A DNA stretch of 64,000 nucleotides from Bretschneidera sinensis (GCA_023935145.1 CM043701.1:68739317-68803316); one strand, 5' to 3'; counted from the stretch's first letter, positions 33,794 through 45,775 are shown. Notes: generated by a model not told the origin, from the sequence alone. Numbers and translations are program-made.

Positions 33794-35117
33794 TGTTGTA
33801 AGTTTTAAATTACTCGCAAGCGCACGAGTCGTTTGCAGTATAGCGTGTGCAAGTGCGAGGTCGAATCCACAGGGAATTGTGTTGTGAAAATATATTTTTT
33901 AATATAAACTAACTCTATTTTAACCTAGTTCCAAATTTCAGAATGATATTGCAAAATAAATTAAAACTAAATTAAATTGATTTAAAAACTAATAATTAAA
34001 AGCACTAAGGTTTCCGAATCCACCCCACCGAAGTTAAGTATACATGTTCTAAAAATATAGCCTATCAAAACATTCAATGAATCCAACTATAAGACAAAAA
34101 ACAAAGAATATCCCAACTAAACCAAAAGCACCTGATGTATCCGCTCTCAACAAATCACAAAGGGAATCCAATTTAATCGAAAAGCATTCAATGTATCCAT
34201 CGGATGAAACACAAAGAAAATCCAACAGATAATTTAAACTCAATCAATTATAAGATTAACTCAAATAATTGACAGAACATTTATACTAAAAATTGTCAGA
34301 TTTGTACAAGCAAATCTGAACTACTACGCCAAACAACGGCGGGGCTTCATTTTCAACCTTAGCCGAAGAGTCTAGCCACTCATAACTATAAAACTATAAT
34401 AACAAGTGCTAAACATTTAAACTAAAACAACTGAATATAAAGAAATAAATAAACAACTTTACATGGGAGAAATTCCACTCGCTGCCGGGCGGCGCTTCCC
34501 CTCGTGGTAGCAATGCCTTTGGGATCCACCAGAATGCTGACGGACGTCCACTGGTAAACGCCAAAGTGGCTCAGGAATTGTACACTGAATGATGAGGCCC
34601 GATGGTGTTTATATAGGGGGAGTCCCAGAGCACAATGGGTTTCAAAATCGATGTGGGATACTGCTCGAGTGCGACCGATCGCACTTTAGTGCACTCGAGC
34701 GCACATTGGCGCACTACAGAGCATTTTTAACCGATGTGGGATGTGCGAGTTCGCATTTGCGATCGATCGCAAGTCTGGTGCGATCGAGCGTACTAGACAT
34801 CTTCAGCTTGACCCTTGTTTACTAAAATGGCCATAACTTTCTCTAGAAAAATCATTTTTGCAAGCCGTAAAATCCCTTAGAAAATAGATTTCCGGATCTT
34901 TCCAAGCATATATGGCTCATCTCCTGGTTCTTCCAGAATCAATACAGTAAAATCCACAAAAATGACTGATCTGTAAGGCGATTTTGGCAATTTTAGTGAA
35001 ACTCCTTTCCCAGTGCTTTTAAACCTGAAAAACAACGAAAACAACTCAAAGTAACAAATTCCTAAGCTAACAAATGTAAATTAAAGGGCCAAAATATGCA
35101 ATATTTGGCACTCATCA
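33794..35117 (-). repeat. 3' LTR of the gypsy derivative
   Basis: Plus-strand TGTTGTAAGTTTTAAATTAC...TTTGGCACTCATCA. GC-rich palindrome block at 34660-34800; minus-strand TATA (TATATAAACACC) from 34604-34615. Contains a 22-bp GAGAAATTCCACTCGCTGCC-type segment (near 34466) absent from the 5' LTR. Confidence 0.95.
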
Positions 35118-36395
35118 AATATCCCCAAACTTACAATTTGCTAGTCCCTTAGCAAAACAAAATAAAAGAATCAATGAAAAACAAATAACATAAAGATGAA
35201 GTCATCACTCATGGTATCCAAAAATTTAAGGAGCACACATCACCATGATATTCATTCATAAGCAAGCTTAGAAAGGTAAACCCATCTTCGCAATGAATAG
35301 AAATGTTAAAATCTAATTACTTACAAAAGGCACGATAAGGCATCACAAGCTTGAATCAGTGTAAGGTGAATTAGCATATAAAAATGAAGCTTCCAAGTAA
35401 CTCTAATGTGTAAGGTCTCCATGTCTCAAGATTCACCGAATTTCCCATCAAAAATGAACGACAAAGGCATAATATTTTTTATTTTATTTTATTTTTTTTA
35501 ATAAGGCACGTCTATGTTTAATTCCCTTAAGCTTTCTAATTGACCCATGTAGCGAGTGTTAAGTCAATGACTCCCAAACCAGGTGGTTTTAGGGCATTAG
35601 GTGTAAAGACACCCTTAAGGACTTACTAACTCGAGTCAAAAAGGCTACGAAATTAAACCGACCTTAATATTACCAAGCAAAATTCCACCTTTTGACGTGA
35701 ACACTCACTGCTTACTGAGGCAAGAGGTCCAGTTACTCAGCGAAAAGTTTATTGATAATTTTTTTTTTTTTTTTTATTTTTCTATGCCCAAGAGTTCATC
35801 CAACAAGTCATCCAGTTTCAGTTAAGATAAGGAAAAATACACATTAAAATCACATGCCATACCTCACATAATTTGTGCTAATGTGCTCGTGTTAGATTAG
35901 ATCAAACATGTGAATTCTCAAAATGCCTAAAGTAAGTAACTAAATTTTAAAAATTTATCACCAGATCATGTGTTCAAAATGTTAAGCTCACTAATGACAT
36001 CACATCACAGAAAATGTTTAGATCAACTAAAATTTCACAATAACATGAGCATGCATTTATCTCTATGACGAAAAGACAACAAATTAGGACAAAGTGTGTG
36101 ATGTGTCTCCCATACCCCCAAACTTAAATTACATATTGACCCCAATGTGTGACTAATATGGAAAGAGCTGACCTGAGATATGGAGAACTATTTGGACTGG
36201 TATGGCTCATAGCATACCCTCAAACTTGAACTGAAGTACGCTTTGTCCCTAAAAAAGAAAAACTGGAAAACAAAAAAAATACTGGAAACAAACATTAATC
36301 ATAAATATGCGAAATAATAAATAAACAAAAGAAAAGATAAGCTATGGGGTGCCTCCCATGAGCGCTAAGTTTAACGTCTTCAGCCAGACCCAACA
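35118..36395 (-). other. 3' untranslated region and polypurine tract of the gypsy derivative
   Basis: The minus-strand tract AAGTTTGGGGATATT adjoins the LTR. A second run TAAGTTTGGGGGTATGGGAG lies at 36111-36130, repeating the primer-like motif. Right after the RT stump, AACTTAGCGCTCATGGGAGG (36353-36372) marks the region normally found after integrase in this lineage. No ORF. Confidence 0.7.
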
Positions 36396-37139
36396 TTAGT
36401 AAACATGCCCAACTAAGTGCTCCACCATCTGATCAATAAATGGGAATGAAAAATGATCAGGCCTAGTGGCAGCATTCAATTTACGGTAGCTGATACACAC
36501 TCTCCAAATTGACCGAACACGAGTTGGAACCAACTCGTTGTCCTTATGCTGCACTACCGTTAATTCAGCACGTTTGGGCACAACATGAATTTGGCTCACC
36601 CACTTGCTATCAGAGATGGGATAAATGATCCCTGCCTCTAACAGCTTAATATCTTTTGTCCCCACAACCTCTTGCATAGCAGGGTTGAGCCTTCATTGTG
36701 GCTCCCTCGATGGCTCAGCATTCTCCTCCAAATGTATCCTGTACGTCACCACCGAGGGGCTGATCCCCTTGACATCCTCAATAGTCCAGCCTATAGCTTC
36801 CTTATGCTCTCTTAAGACGTCCAATAATTTCTCCTCTAGAGCATCACCCAAATCGGAAGGTATAATCACAGGCAAACTATCAGCTGAACCTAGGAACTTA
36901 TACTTAAGATTATCTGGTAAAGGCTTAAGTTCCTTCTTGGGGGTTTCAGGTGCGGCGGTCTCCTCTGTCTTATTGCTCTTTCGAGGAGGAGACTCTAAAA
37001 TGGCATTCGCTTGCTCAAGTAATTTATCTAAATTCATATCCTCTCCAAATTGAGCAAAATATGCCTCCAGGGGGTCCTCAGTGCTTGATTCATTCACAGT
37101 CTCCTCAAGAATCTCCTCTATCAAGCATACATTTCTCAC
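36396..37139 (-). pseudogene. gypsy protease-RT linker and truncated RT
   Basis: EDPLEAYFAQFGEDMNLDKL and PLPDNLKYKFLGSADSLPVI are the linker between protease and RT, followed by LEAGIIYPISDSKWVSQIHV, WRVCISYRKLNAATRPDHFS and PFIDQMVEHLVGH. RT ends there, before the first catalytic Asp motif (FLDGYSGY in the relative at 54868-55488). It then runs straight into the post-integrase 3' region. Confidence 0.88.
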
Positions 37140-37157
37140 TTTATCATATTCATGTGG

Positions 37158-39416
37158 TTACCTAGTGATATCAAAAATATTCAACTCCACTGTCATATTT
37201 CCGAAGGAGATCTTTATCACCCCTGTCCTACAATTTATCAGGGCGTTGGCCGTGGCTAAGAATGGTCGCCCTAGAATCACCGGTATTTGAATCCCTACAT
37301 TCTGAACCGGCTCTGTGTCAAGCACAATAAAATCCACGGGGAAATAGAATTTATCCACTTTTATCAAAAAGTCCTCAACTATTCCCCGTGGTCTTTTCAT
37401 TGACCTGTCAGCCAATTGAAGTGTAGTGGATGTGGGCTTCAATTCTCCTAACCCCAACTGTAAATAGACTGAGTAGGGTAGAAGATTCACACTCGCCCCT
37501 AGATCCAAGAGAGCCCTCTCAATGTGGCTGACTCCTATCGTGCAAGAGATGGTAGGACACCCCGGGTCCTTATACTTGATGGGTAGCTTGCACTGAAGGA
37601 TTGAGCTGACCTGCTCGGTCAAAAATGCCTTTTTTGGGACATTCGTCCTCCTTTTGATAGTGACCAAGTCCTTTAAAAACTTGGCATATGATGGCATTTG
37701 ATGGATGGCATCCAAAAATGGGATATTGATTTGGACTTGCTTGAATACCTCCAAAATTTCCTCATACTTCCCTCCTTTCTTGGGCGCCTGTAATCTCTCG
37801 GGGTAGGGCGCTCTAGGTACAAACGACCTAGGAGGGTCTTTCTCAGTAGGTGTGGCTGTAGATGGCTCAGCATCTCTCTTCTCTGTGTTGCCACTCCCTT
37901 GCCCTTGCTGCATAGCAAGGCTCTCTTCCACTAGATTGTCCACTTGTCTCCCAAACCTCAGTGTGACAATCGACTGTACTTGTTCCGCCCCGTGCGTAGG
38001 AGTTGATGAACTCTCAACCATATATTGTCTTTTTGGGTTGGGCACGGGCTGACTGGGGAACTTCCCCTTCTCTCTCTCACCCAAGTGACTCGCAATTTGC
38101 CCTATTTGACTCTCCAGCTTGGCAATTGCTTGGGTGTTTACCACTGTTGCACTCCTCACATCACTCATATTTTGGCTAGTCACCTTCATGAACTCCTTAA
38201 GGGTGTCCTCTAGCGACTGTGAAACTGGCGCTGGTGTTTGAGTGGGTGCGTGGTAAGCAGGTGAAGGTGCTGGATGGGCAGAACATCCATGATTAGGAAT
38301 TTGTGGGGCAAATCCGGGAGGATATTGATTTTGAGCATGATAAGGGGCTCCTCCCTGATTTATTGGTTGGTTCTGCCTCCATGAAAAATTTGGGTGGTTC
38401 CGCCACCCTGGATTGTACGTCTCGGAGTACAATCCATTTGACTGCCTTCGAAAGTCATTGAAAGCATTTACTTGTTCCATAGGATACTCAGCACAAGCCG
38501 GTATTGATGGGCAATTCTGTGCTAGATGCATGGGACTAGCACAGATGGAACAGCTTTCAACATTGAATGTGTTGGCAGCATTGATGGATTGGCTCACAGT
38601 GAGAGCGTCAATCTTCTTGGTGAGGGCATCTAACTTTATCCTCAAATCAGCGTCCTCTCTGACCTCATAGATGCCTCCCCTCTTAGGAGCACGAATGGAC
38701 TTATCTCGACAGCTTGAAAAATCCCCTTGCTGTGAGTTGTCGGACAACTTGTCCAACGCCATATATGCTTCGTCTCCTGTCAGACTCAAGAATGCCCCCC
38801 CATTCATAGACTCGATCATGCTACGATTGGGTTGAGTCAACCCTTGGTAGAAGAATTGAACGAGTCTCCACTTCTCATATCCATGTGGAGGGCATCTGAT
38901 CAGTAACTCTTTAAAGCGCTCCCAGCTTTCAGAGAACTTCTCATCCTCGTCCTAAGTGAAAGAGCTAATCTCTTTTCGGTACTCATTCACTCTAGACATT
39001 GGGAAAAACTTATGATAAATTTTGCTAAGCAGGTTTTCCCAAGATGTAATAGACCCGGGCGTGTTGGAATCTAACCACACCCTAGCTCTATCGTGAAGAG
39101 AAAAAGGGAAGAGTCGAAGATGGACTGACTCTTCAGAGAAGTTCTGGAATTTGAATGTGGCACAAATGTCTTTGAACTTCTTCACATGGCTATAAGGATT
39201 TTCAAGATCTAAGCCATAGAATGAGGGTAAGAGTTGGATGACATATGGCTTCAAGTCAAAGTGGGTGGCATTGGTCGGTGGCAACACTATGCAAGAGGAT
39301 GAGTTAGTCGCAACGGATGCGAACAAGTTCCTAAGGGATGTAGTGGAGTCCACGTTCCAAGCTCTAGGTTGCTCTACATGTTCAGGATGATTTGCATTCC
39401 TATAATTCTCTGCCAT
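37158..39416 (-). pseudogene. gypsy gag-protease, nearly intact
   Basis: Starts MAENYRNANHPEHVEQPRAW. Capsid motifs VIQLLPSFYGLDLENPYSHV and FPFSLHDRARVWLDSN lie before a TAG at ~38952 (likely CAG). A 560-codon open frame follows, with zinc knuckle CSICASPMHLAQNC and, near residue 440, protease LLDLGASVNLLPYSVYLQL with the Asp-Leu-Gly-Ala active site, then VILGRPFLATANALINCRTG. It ends at TAA 37156-37158 (likely CAA). Only two nonsense changes separate it from a full gag-protease. Role: particle formation and processing. Confidence 0.9.
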
Positions 39417-39713
39417 CTCAACAGTCTCTCTCTCACAACTAGCACTCTTTTCTGTCTCCTAAGAGTTCTTTCTAAGTCGGGATCTAAATGTATCAAATCT
39501 AAGTCCAAGGATCTCCGACCAAGCATACACCAACTAAAAAAACACTAAAGTAAACTAACCAACAGAAACTTGCAGAATAAAACAAACACACAACTTAAAA
39601 AATTTTTTATTTTATTTTTTACTTTTTTAAAATTAAATTAAATTTTTTTTTATAACTAACTAGTAGAAAAATAAAATCAATTCAGACCAAAAATTTTCAC
39701 AAACAAAACAATT

Positions 39714-39730
39714 CCCCGGCAACGGCGCCA
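39714..39730 (-). other. primer binding site (tRNA-Asp)
   Basis: Minus strand TGGCGCCGTTGCCGGGG, perfect complement of the plant tRNA-Asp 3' end, the known Athila primer. Confidence 0.9.
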
Positions 39731-39736
39731 AAAACT

Positions 39737-41038
39737 TGTTGTGAGTTTTAAATTACTCGCAAGCGCACGAGTCGTTTGCAGTATAGCGTGTGCAAGTGCG
39801 AGGTCGAATCCACAGGGAATTGTGTTGTGAAAATATATTTTTTAATCTAAACTAACTCTATTTTAACCTAGTTCCAAATTTCAGAATGATATTGCAAAAT
39901 AAATTAAAACTAAATTAAATTGATTTAAAAACTAATAATTAAAAGCACTAAGGTTTCCAAATCCACCCCACTGAAGTTAAGCATACATGTTCTAAAAATA
40001 TAGCCTATCAAAACATTCAATGAATCCAACTATAAGACAAAAAACAAAGAATATCCCAACTAAACCAAAAGCACCCGATGTATCCGCTCTCAACAAATCA
40101 CAAAGGGAATCCAATTTAATCGAAAAGCATTCAATGTATCCATCAGATGAAACACCAAGAATATCCAACAGACAATTTAAACTCAATCAATTATAAGATT
40201 AACTCAAATAATTGACAGAACATTTATACTAAAAATTGTCAGATTTGTACAAGCAAATCTGAACTACTACGCCAAACAACGGCGGGGCTTCATCTTCAAC
40301 CTTAGCTGAAGAGTCTAGCCACTCATAACTATAAAACTATAATAACAAGTGCTAAACATTTAAACTAAAACAACTGAATATAAAGAAATAAATAAACAAC
40401 TTTACATGGGCGGCACTTCCCCTCGTGGTAGCAATGCCTTCGGGATCCACCAGAATGCTGACGGACGTCCACCGGTAAACACCAAAGTGGCTCAAGAATT
40501 GTACACTGAATGATGAGGCCAGATGGTGTTTATATAGGGGGAGTCCCGGAGCACAATGGGTTTCAAAATCGATGTGGGATACTGCCCGAGTGCGATCGAT
40601 CGCACTCTGGTGCGCTCGAGCGCACATTGGCGCACTACAGAGCATTTTTAACCGATGTGGGATGTGCGAGTGCGCATTTGCGATCGATCGCAAGTCTGGT
40701 GCGATCGAGCGCACTAGACATCTTTAGCTTGACCCTTGTTTACTAAAATGGCCATAACTTTCTCTAGAAAAATCATTTTTGCAAGCCGTAAAATCTCTCA
40801 GAAAATAGACTTCCGGATCTTTCCAAGCATATATGGCTCATCTCCTGGTTCTTCCAGAATCAATACAGTAAAATCCACAAAAATGACTGATCTGTAAGGC
40901 GATTTTGGCAATTTTAGTGAAACTCCTTTCCCAGTGCTTTTAAACCTGAAAAACAACGAAAACAACTCAAAGTAACAAATTCCTAAGCTAACAAATGTAA
41001 ATTAAAGGGCCAAAATATGCAATATTTGGCACTCATCA
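39737..41038 (-). repeat. 5' LTR of the gypsy derivative
   Basis: Near-identical to 33794-35117. Holds three perfect 16-bp palindromes (40590-40605 GTGCGATCGATCGCAC, 40610-40625 GTGCGCTCGAGCGCAC, 40678-40693 TTGCGATCGATCGCAA) and an imperfect one (40699-40714), all upstream of the TATA (near 40533) on the coding strand. Confidence 0.95.
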
Positions 41039-41043
41039 TATAC

Positions 41044-41431
41044 CATCCACAAATCTAAAAGCCAGCTCATCAACAATTATCATATGAGTTAACATCTTCC
41101 TAATAGCATCTTGGTCAAATTTCCAACTAGCAATGGTATCCTTTCCCTCCCCTTTATCATTGATAGCTACTTGAGCTTGTGTACTATCTACTTTATGAAG
41201 CAAAAGTTTATGATTATTCATGTCATAACTGAGTGTGGTTATGCCATTTGTTTTTTTATGAGCGCAAAATTTTCTTTTGCAGTAGTTGCACATAGCTATC
41301 GGATAATCGTTTTTTGCCTCAAATTTTGAGAATTGGTCCCAAACTACTGACAATGACTTACTATACCTTTTAAGCAATGAAGTAGCTAGACCATCATTTA
41401 TGGTATTAGGTGTGCTCTCTTCTTTTAACAT
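41044..41431 (-). pseudogene. hAT transposase N-terminus with BED-type zinc finger
   Basis: SVVWDQFSKFEAKNDYPIAM, then CNYCKRKF and TTLSYDMNNH, a degenerate BED finger (Cys pair kept, terminal His/Cys eroded), followed by SWKFDQDAIRKMLTHMIIVD and ELAFRFVDG, where the gypsy element interrupts. The start is taken at the ATG 41431; TTCTTTTAAC upstream shows no clear promoter. Confidence 0.85.
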
Positions 41432-41849
41432 CTAAGAATGAGATAAAAAAAAAATAATTATAACAAATTGATACGTAAAAACTATATTAATTGAAAATAA
41501 TTAAACAATTTCGAAGTAATAAACAAAGAGATCCCTATAATTTAAATTACAATGAGTGGACACCCAATTGTCCTACCAACTTAACGCCACATATGAAAAA
41601 TAGAAGCCAAGACAATAATGCAACATTTGAATTTTCAAAGGTATTATATTTATTATGTCAAAAAAATTACTCCACTATTTTTATGGTAAATTAAATTTGT
41701 GATATTTTTACTAATAGCTTAATAGGAGCTACATATAAGGCTCAATATTTATTTGCATATATCCAAAAAAACTAAAGATGGTATTGAAAAGGCATGTTGT
41801 AAATCCAAACAAAACAAAATTCCTATTTAATAAAAATTGTTTTTATTGA

Positions 41850-42300
41850 GAGGTTAATGAGACTGAGAGAGAGATACCGATAGGGAAAGAGAAATACAGA
41901 GACTAGTAGAGTAAGAGGGAAAGAGAAATATAGAGAGAAAGAAACATAAAGAGCCTGAGAGGGACGGAAAAACATAGAGACAAAAAGGTAGAGAGAAGTC
42001 ATATAAATAGAAAGATAGATATGGGATAAGAAGGTTCACCTTAGCTTAGGAAACCCAACTCTAAATAGTAAAACCTGAATTTGTACTTGTGGTTAGGAAA
42101 TCTAACTCTCAACTTTGAAATACTATCACCACATACTCACAATTAGGTTTTAGGGTTGTGAGACTAAGAGAGAGATACAATCATATAAAGAATGAGAGAG
42201 AGAAAAAATACAAAGATATATATAGAAAGAAATATAGAGATAGAGAGAGATATATTTAAAGATAAAGAGGGATATAGAAGCGAGAGAATGTACCTTACCT
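41850..42300. repeat. GAGA-rich duplicated purine tract
   Basis: Two stretches rich in GAGAGA(T/A)A (41855-42010 and 42160-42290) starting with the similar GTGAGACTAAGAGAGAGATAC / AATGAGACTGAGAGAGAGATAC, in the 5' region of the hAT element. Confidence 0.6.
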
Positions 42301-42839
42301 TTAATCGAATGTGACGTCAATGATAGTGAGCCCAGCCATAGCACAAAGTTTCTTGAAATTGAAGACAAGAGATGAAAGATTCACTGGGTTAGGGTAAGGG
42401 TTACATCTTTCTGAGGTTAGAGGTGATCAATTGGTCACTAACGAAGAGTAGGGTTACTAATGGTCAGTGGCAATCGACAGCGGTGATGGTGTGGTGTATG
42501 GTGGCCTGGTGGCTGGTGGGAGTGGAGGCTAGGGTTCGCAATCGCAACTGAGAGAGACATATGAAGTGAGGACTAGGGAGTGAAAATGAGTTCTAATGTA
42601 TTAAATTATGTTTATATGTTTATTATTGTTATTATTAGTTTAATTTATTAAGCAAATTAGCAGTCAGTTAATCGGTTAACTCGAATAAGAATTTCTTTTT
42701 AGCCCATCAACCCAACATATTTTATTTTGAAGTACAAAATTACTGTTTATACCAATTCATCAATTTAACCGAATTGTTTGACCTAATCGATTCAAAATGA
42801 TTCGGTCAATAAGTTTTTTCCAACCGATGAACACCCCTA

Positions 42840-43320
42840 TATATATATATTAAACTATCCTATGTACGTAGAAACTCTCGTTAAGAAATAATATCATCAA
42901 TGGCTCCCAGATTGAATTTCTATTAATATATTGTTAATTGATAATTCCATTCTATTTTTAAAATACCCAATAAGGTAAGTTGACAATATTCATTATTTAA
43001 GCAAGTAAAATTTAGATATACTTTGTTATACAAAATTCTTAAGGTTTTAATACTTTCATAATTAAAATTGACTATTTTTAACATTTTTAGTAATATGCTT
43101 CAATGAAACTTAAAAATAAAAATTTGATAAAAGCTTTAATTTTTTTATCATTTAATAAGTTTACATTATTAGATGAAATATTATCAAATAATATAGCAAA
43201 AGATTAGGAAGCATCCAAAAAGGTCATAAAAAATCATTTATATTCTCACGCATAGATTTCAAGTTTTTCGTATCTACTTATATTCGAAGTTTTTGGTTAC
43301 TAGTTAAGCTTAGAAAATAA
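42840..43320. other. AT-rich gap, nothing recognised
   Basis: Between the hAT terminus and the Tat-type LTR. No ORF; only A/T-rich low-complexity sequence. Confidence 0.5.
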
Positions 43321-43709
43321 TGTTGATGCTGAAAATCTGCCAGGTACACGAATGGCCGGGATATGAAATCTGCGCACACAAAGATGAGAGAAAAACCTAA
43401 AAAGTCATTGGAGTGTTAGTAAGAACCCCCTTATATAGTGTTTTGGAGAAGAGTCCAATTAGGAAAGTGATTGATATTGAGTATCATGATAGGATCAAGA
43501 TTCCCATAGGCTAGGATATCCTGATGAGATTAGATTATCCATAAACTAGAGTATTATAGTAGGATTGAGATTTTAGTGTAAAACTACTATATCCTTTACT
43601 GTGTGTAGCCATTTGGTTGGTTATTCTATTTTGTTTATGAAATTACCTTTTGCCCTTGAAAGGTGCAACGTGTCATTGTGTCATTGGACGAGAATTTTTT
43701 CCTACATCA
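43321..43709 (-). repeat. 3' LTR of the Tat-type element
   Basis: On the minus strand TGATGTAGGAAAAAATTC...GATTTTCAGCATCAACA, with TATA box CACTATATAAGGGGG at about 43435. It is preceded on that strand by the polypurine tract AAGGAAGTGGAAGGCATT. The partner LTR is not in the window. Confidence 0.65.
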
Positions 43710-43929
43710 AATGCCTTCCACTTCCTTGAGTGTGGTTATATAGTCGAAAAAGTAGGTTGTTGGTACAGTTCTTTTCTGTACTATATAACTCAGATCAGGT
43801 TTGAGGTTATCGAGGTACCCGAGTACTAAAAAGGTCAAGAAAAATGGTTCAAATTTTGAGAAAAATAAGGGATAATTTGAGGCTATTCCTTTGGAGGTCT
43901 GAATGATCCAAGTCCAATGAGGAGAAGAC

Positions 43930-45775
43930 CTCAACGTTGTCTTATCAGAGCGAGAGTGTATAAGGTCCAATGAGGTAGATAGCTCAGCATTTTCTCCTCA
44001 AAGTGAGTGTGTATGGGGTCCGAGGGGGTATATAGCTTAGTGCTTCATTATCTAAAAGAGAGTATATGTAATCTAAGAAAGTAAACAGCTCGGTGTTGTC
44101 TCCTCAGAGAAAGATTGTATGGGGTCTGTTGGCCCTCACCTATATTTTAATGATGGCAAAACACAACTCTTATTTTAATAACAGTGCTATCTAAGTGTAT
44201 TAAGCGATAAAAGCATACAGCCAGAAATCAAGGTGTAAGAACTCAACCTGAATCAAACTCCAAGTCAAGACAGAAGATTTAGTATAGGTTTAAGGTAATG
44301 AAACAAGTTGTAAATCTCACTTGTTAAGGTAAAAAGCTTGTCTTATGGCTCTTTTTGAAAAAGCATTTTAACAGAACTTTTCAATCAAGTGTTTTTAAGT
44401 TAAAAATATTTCAAAACATGAAAACTAAGTTGATAAGCAACCCAGTCAACTGGGTACTTATACCAAAAGACTGGTATATGGGATAGTGTGTCCCCAATCG
44501 ACTGGGTGCTTCATACCAGTCAACTGGTATATTGGACAGACTGTCTCTAGTAGACTGGTACCTTCAATAGCCTTAAAAATGATATTTTTAACTTGACCCA
44601 GTCGACTGGTACTAAGACCCAGTCGACTAGTAGTTCAAAAAATATGACCGTTGAGACGCGAGATTTCAGCACAAATTGCACCAAAACGTATCAAATCAGT
44701 ACAAAACGGCTATATTACATCAAGGCTATATAAACCCACTCTATTGAGCATTTTAAATGAGGAGATTACACATTCAATCAAGTTTTTACTCATTTATACA
44801 CAAAAGCTTTGAAATATTTATTGTTGAGCCATTCTTTAAGCTTTACCTTGAAAGAGAGATATTGTTCAGTTGTATAAGCTTTCATTGTTGTCTCTCTAGC
44901 ATTTACTTTATAGCATTTATTGTAAAGGGGTTAGCTTCCAAAAGAAAGAGATTAGCTTCCAAGAGGAAGGGATTTGCTTCCGAGAGGAAAGGATTGATTG
45001 TAAGGTTTGTGCAACACCCGTGAAGTGGCACGACTAAGTTTCTTAGTGGATTACTTCAAGGAAGTTCCTTAAAGAGAGTGGACGTAGGGTCGGAACGAAT
45101 CCGATATTACCGAACCAATATAAACTGAGTTTGCATCATCTATTCCTTGAACTCTTTTGTTTACAACACATTATTTGTTTACATGCTTGTGGGTTTATCT
45201 ATTTTTATAAACTTGTGTCTAATTAGCAGGAGTTCTTTTTAAAAAACCCAATTCACCCCCCTTGGATTGAAACCTCAGTCTACAAGGTCTGAGGAGGTAG
45301 ATAGCTTGGCGTTGTTTCATTGAGAGAGAGTGTATGTAAAAGTCTGAAGAAGATGAAAGCTCGACGCTAACTCCTTAAAGCGAAAGTATGTAAGGTCTGA
45401 GGAGGATGAAAGCTCGACACTAACTTCTCAAAGCGAAAGTATGTAAAGTCTGAAGATGATTAAAGCTCGATGCTAGCTCTTCGGAGCGAAAGTATATAAG
45501 GTCCGAGGAGGATGAAAGCTTGGTACTAACTTCTCAGAGCGAAAGTCTGTAAGGTCCGAAGAGGATGAATCTCGATGCTAACTCCTCGAAATAAAAGTAT
45601 GTAAGGTCTGAAGAGGGTGAAATCTTGGTGCTAACTCCTTGGAGCAAAAGTATGTAATGTCCGAAGAGGATGAAAGCTCAACGCTAACTCCTTGGAGAAA
45701 GTATGTAAGATCCGAGGAGGACGAAAGCTCGATTCTGACACCTTGGAGCGAAAGTATGTAAAAGTCTAAAGTTAT
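43930..45775. repeat. ~53-bp tandem repeat array split by a solo LTR
   Basis: Units read like GGTC(T/C)GAGGAGGATGAAAG then CTCGATGCTAACTCCTCGGA and GCGAAAGTATGTAA. About nine units lie at 45288-45775 and about four more diverged ones at 43930-44126; the solo LTR 44127-45284 sits between. Hypervariable tandem repeats upstream of the 3' LTR are known in Tat elements. Confidence 0.8.
44127..45284 (+). mobile_element. solo LTR of the SIRE-type family
   Basis: Same family as 5753-6817: starts TGTTGGCCCTCACC, ends CCTCAGTCTACA. It has a CCAGTCGACTGG cluster (44445-44640) and TATATAAA near 44730. Flanks are GGGTC (44122-44126) and AGGTC (45285-45289), a 5-bp TSD with one change. There is no internal sequence, so it arose by LTR-LTR recombination. 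Confidence 0.9.

Larger units (their letters stand above)
33794..41038 (-). mobile_element. Athila-type gypsy element, deletion derivative, TSD TATAC
   Basis: LTRs of 1324 and 1302 bp, and a perfect TSD TATAC at 33789-33793 and 41039-41043. The PBS matches tRNA-Asp and a purine tract abuts the 3' LTR. Gag and protease are nearly intact, but RT stops after its first motifs and the rest of RT, RNase H and integrase are gone. The two LTRs differ at few sites by eye (about 5 in the first 250 bp plus a 22-bp indel), so insertion is recent relative to its neighbours. Confidence 0.93.
31594..42839 (-). mobile_element. hAT transposon, minus strand, split by a gypsy element
   Basis: The right end read on the minus strand is TAGGGGTGTTCATCGGTTGG, a typical plant hAT terminus, ending at 42839. 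Transposase pieces lie at 41044-41431 (N-terminus) and 32200-33793 (remainder) on either side of the gypsy insertion 33794-41038. The matching left terminus was not found; it may be lost at the copia boundary 31593, so the left limit is nominal. Confidence 0.7.

Noticed and set aside
34589..34825. 78-codon ORF, repeated at 40510-40746
   Set aside because: Both copies lie at the same place in the two LTRs of the gypsy derivative and read through the promoter region; no domain.
36625..37053. 142-codon plus-strand ORF
   Set aside because: Antisense shadow of the gypsy protease-RT linker; no motif.
39714..39730. tRNA-like sequence CCCCGGCAACGGCGCCA
   Set aside because: Only the 17-nt primer-binding complement of tRNA-Asp next to an LTR, not a tRNA gene.
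45288..45775. CRISPR-like regular repeat
   Set aside because: Units are contiguous and diverged with no unique spacers, in a plant retrotransposon 3' region.
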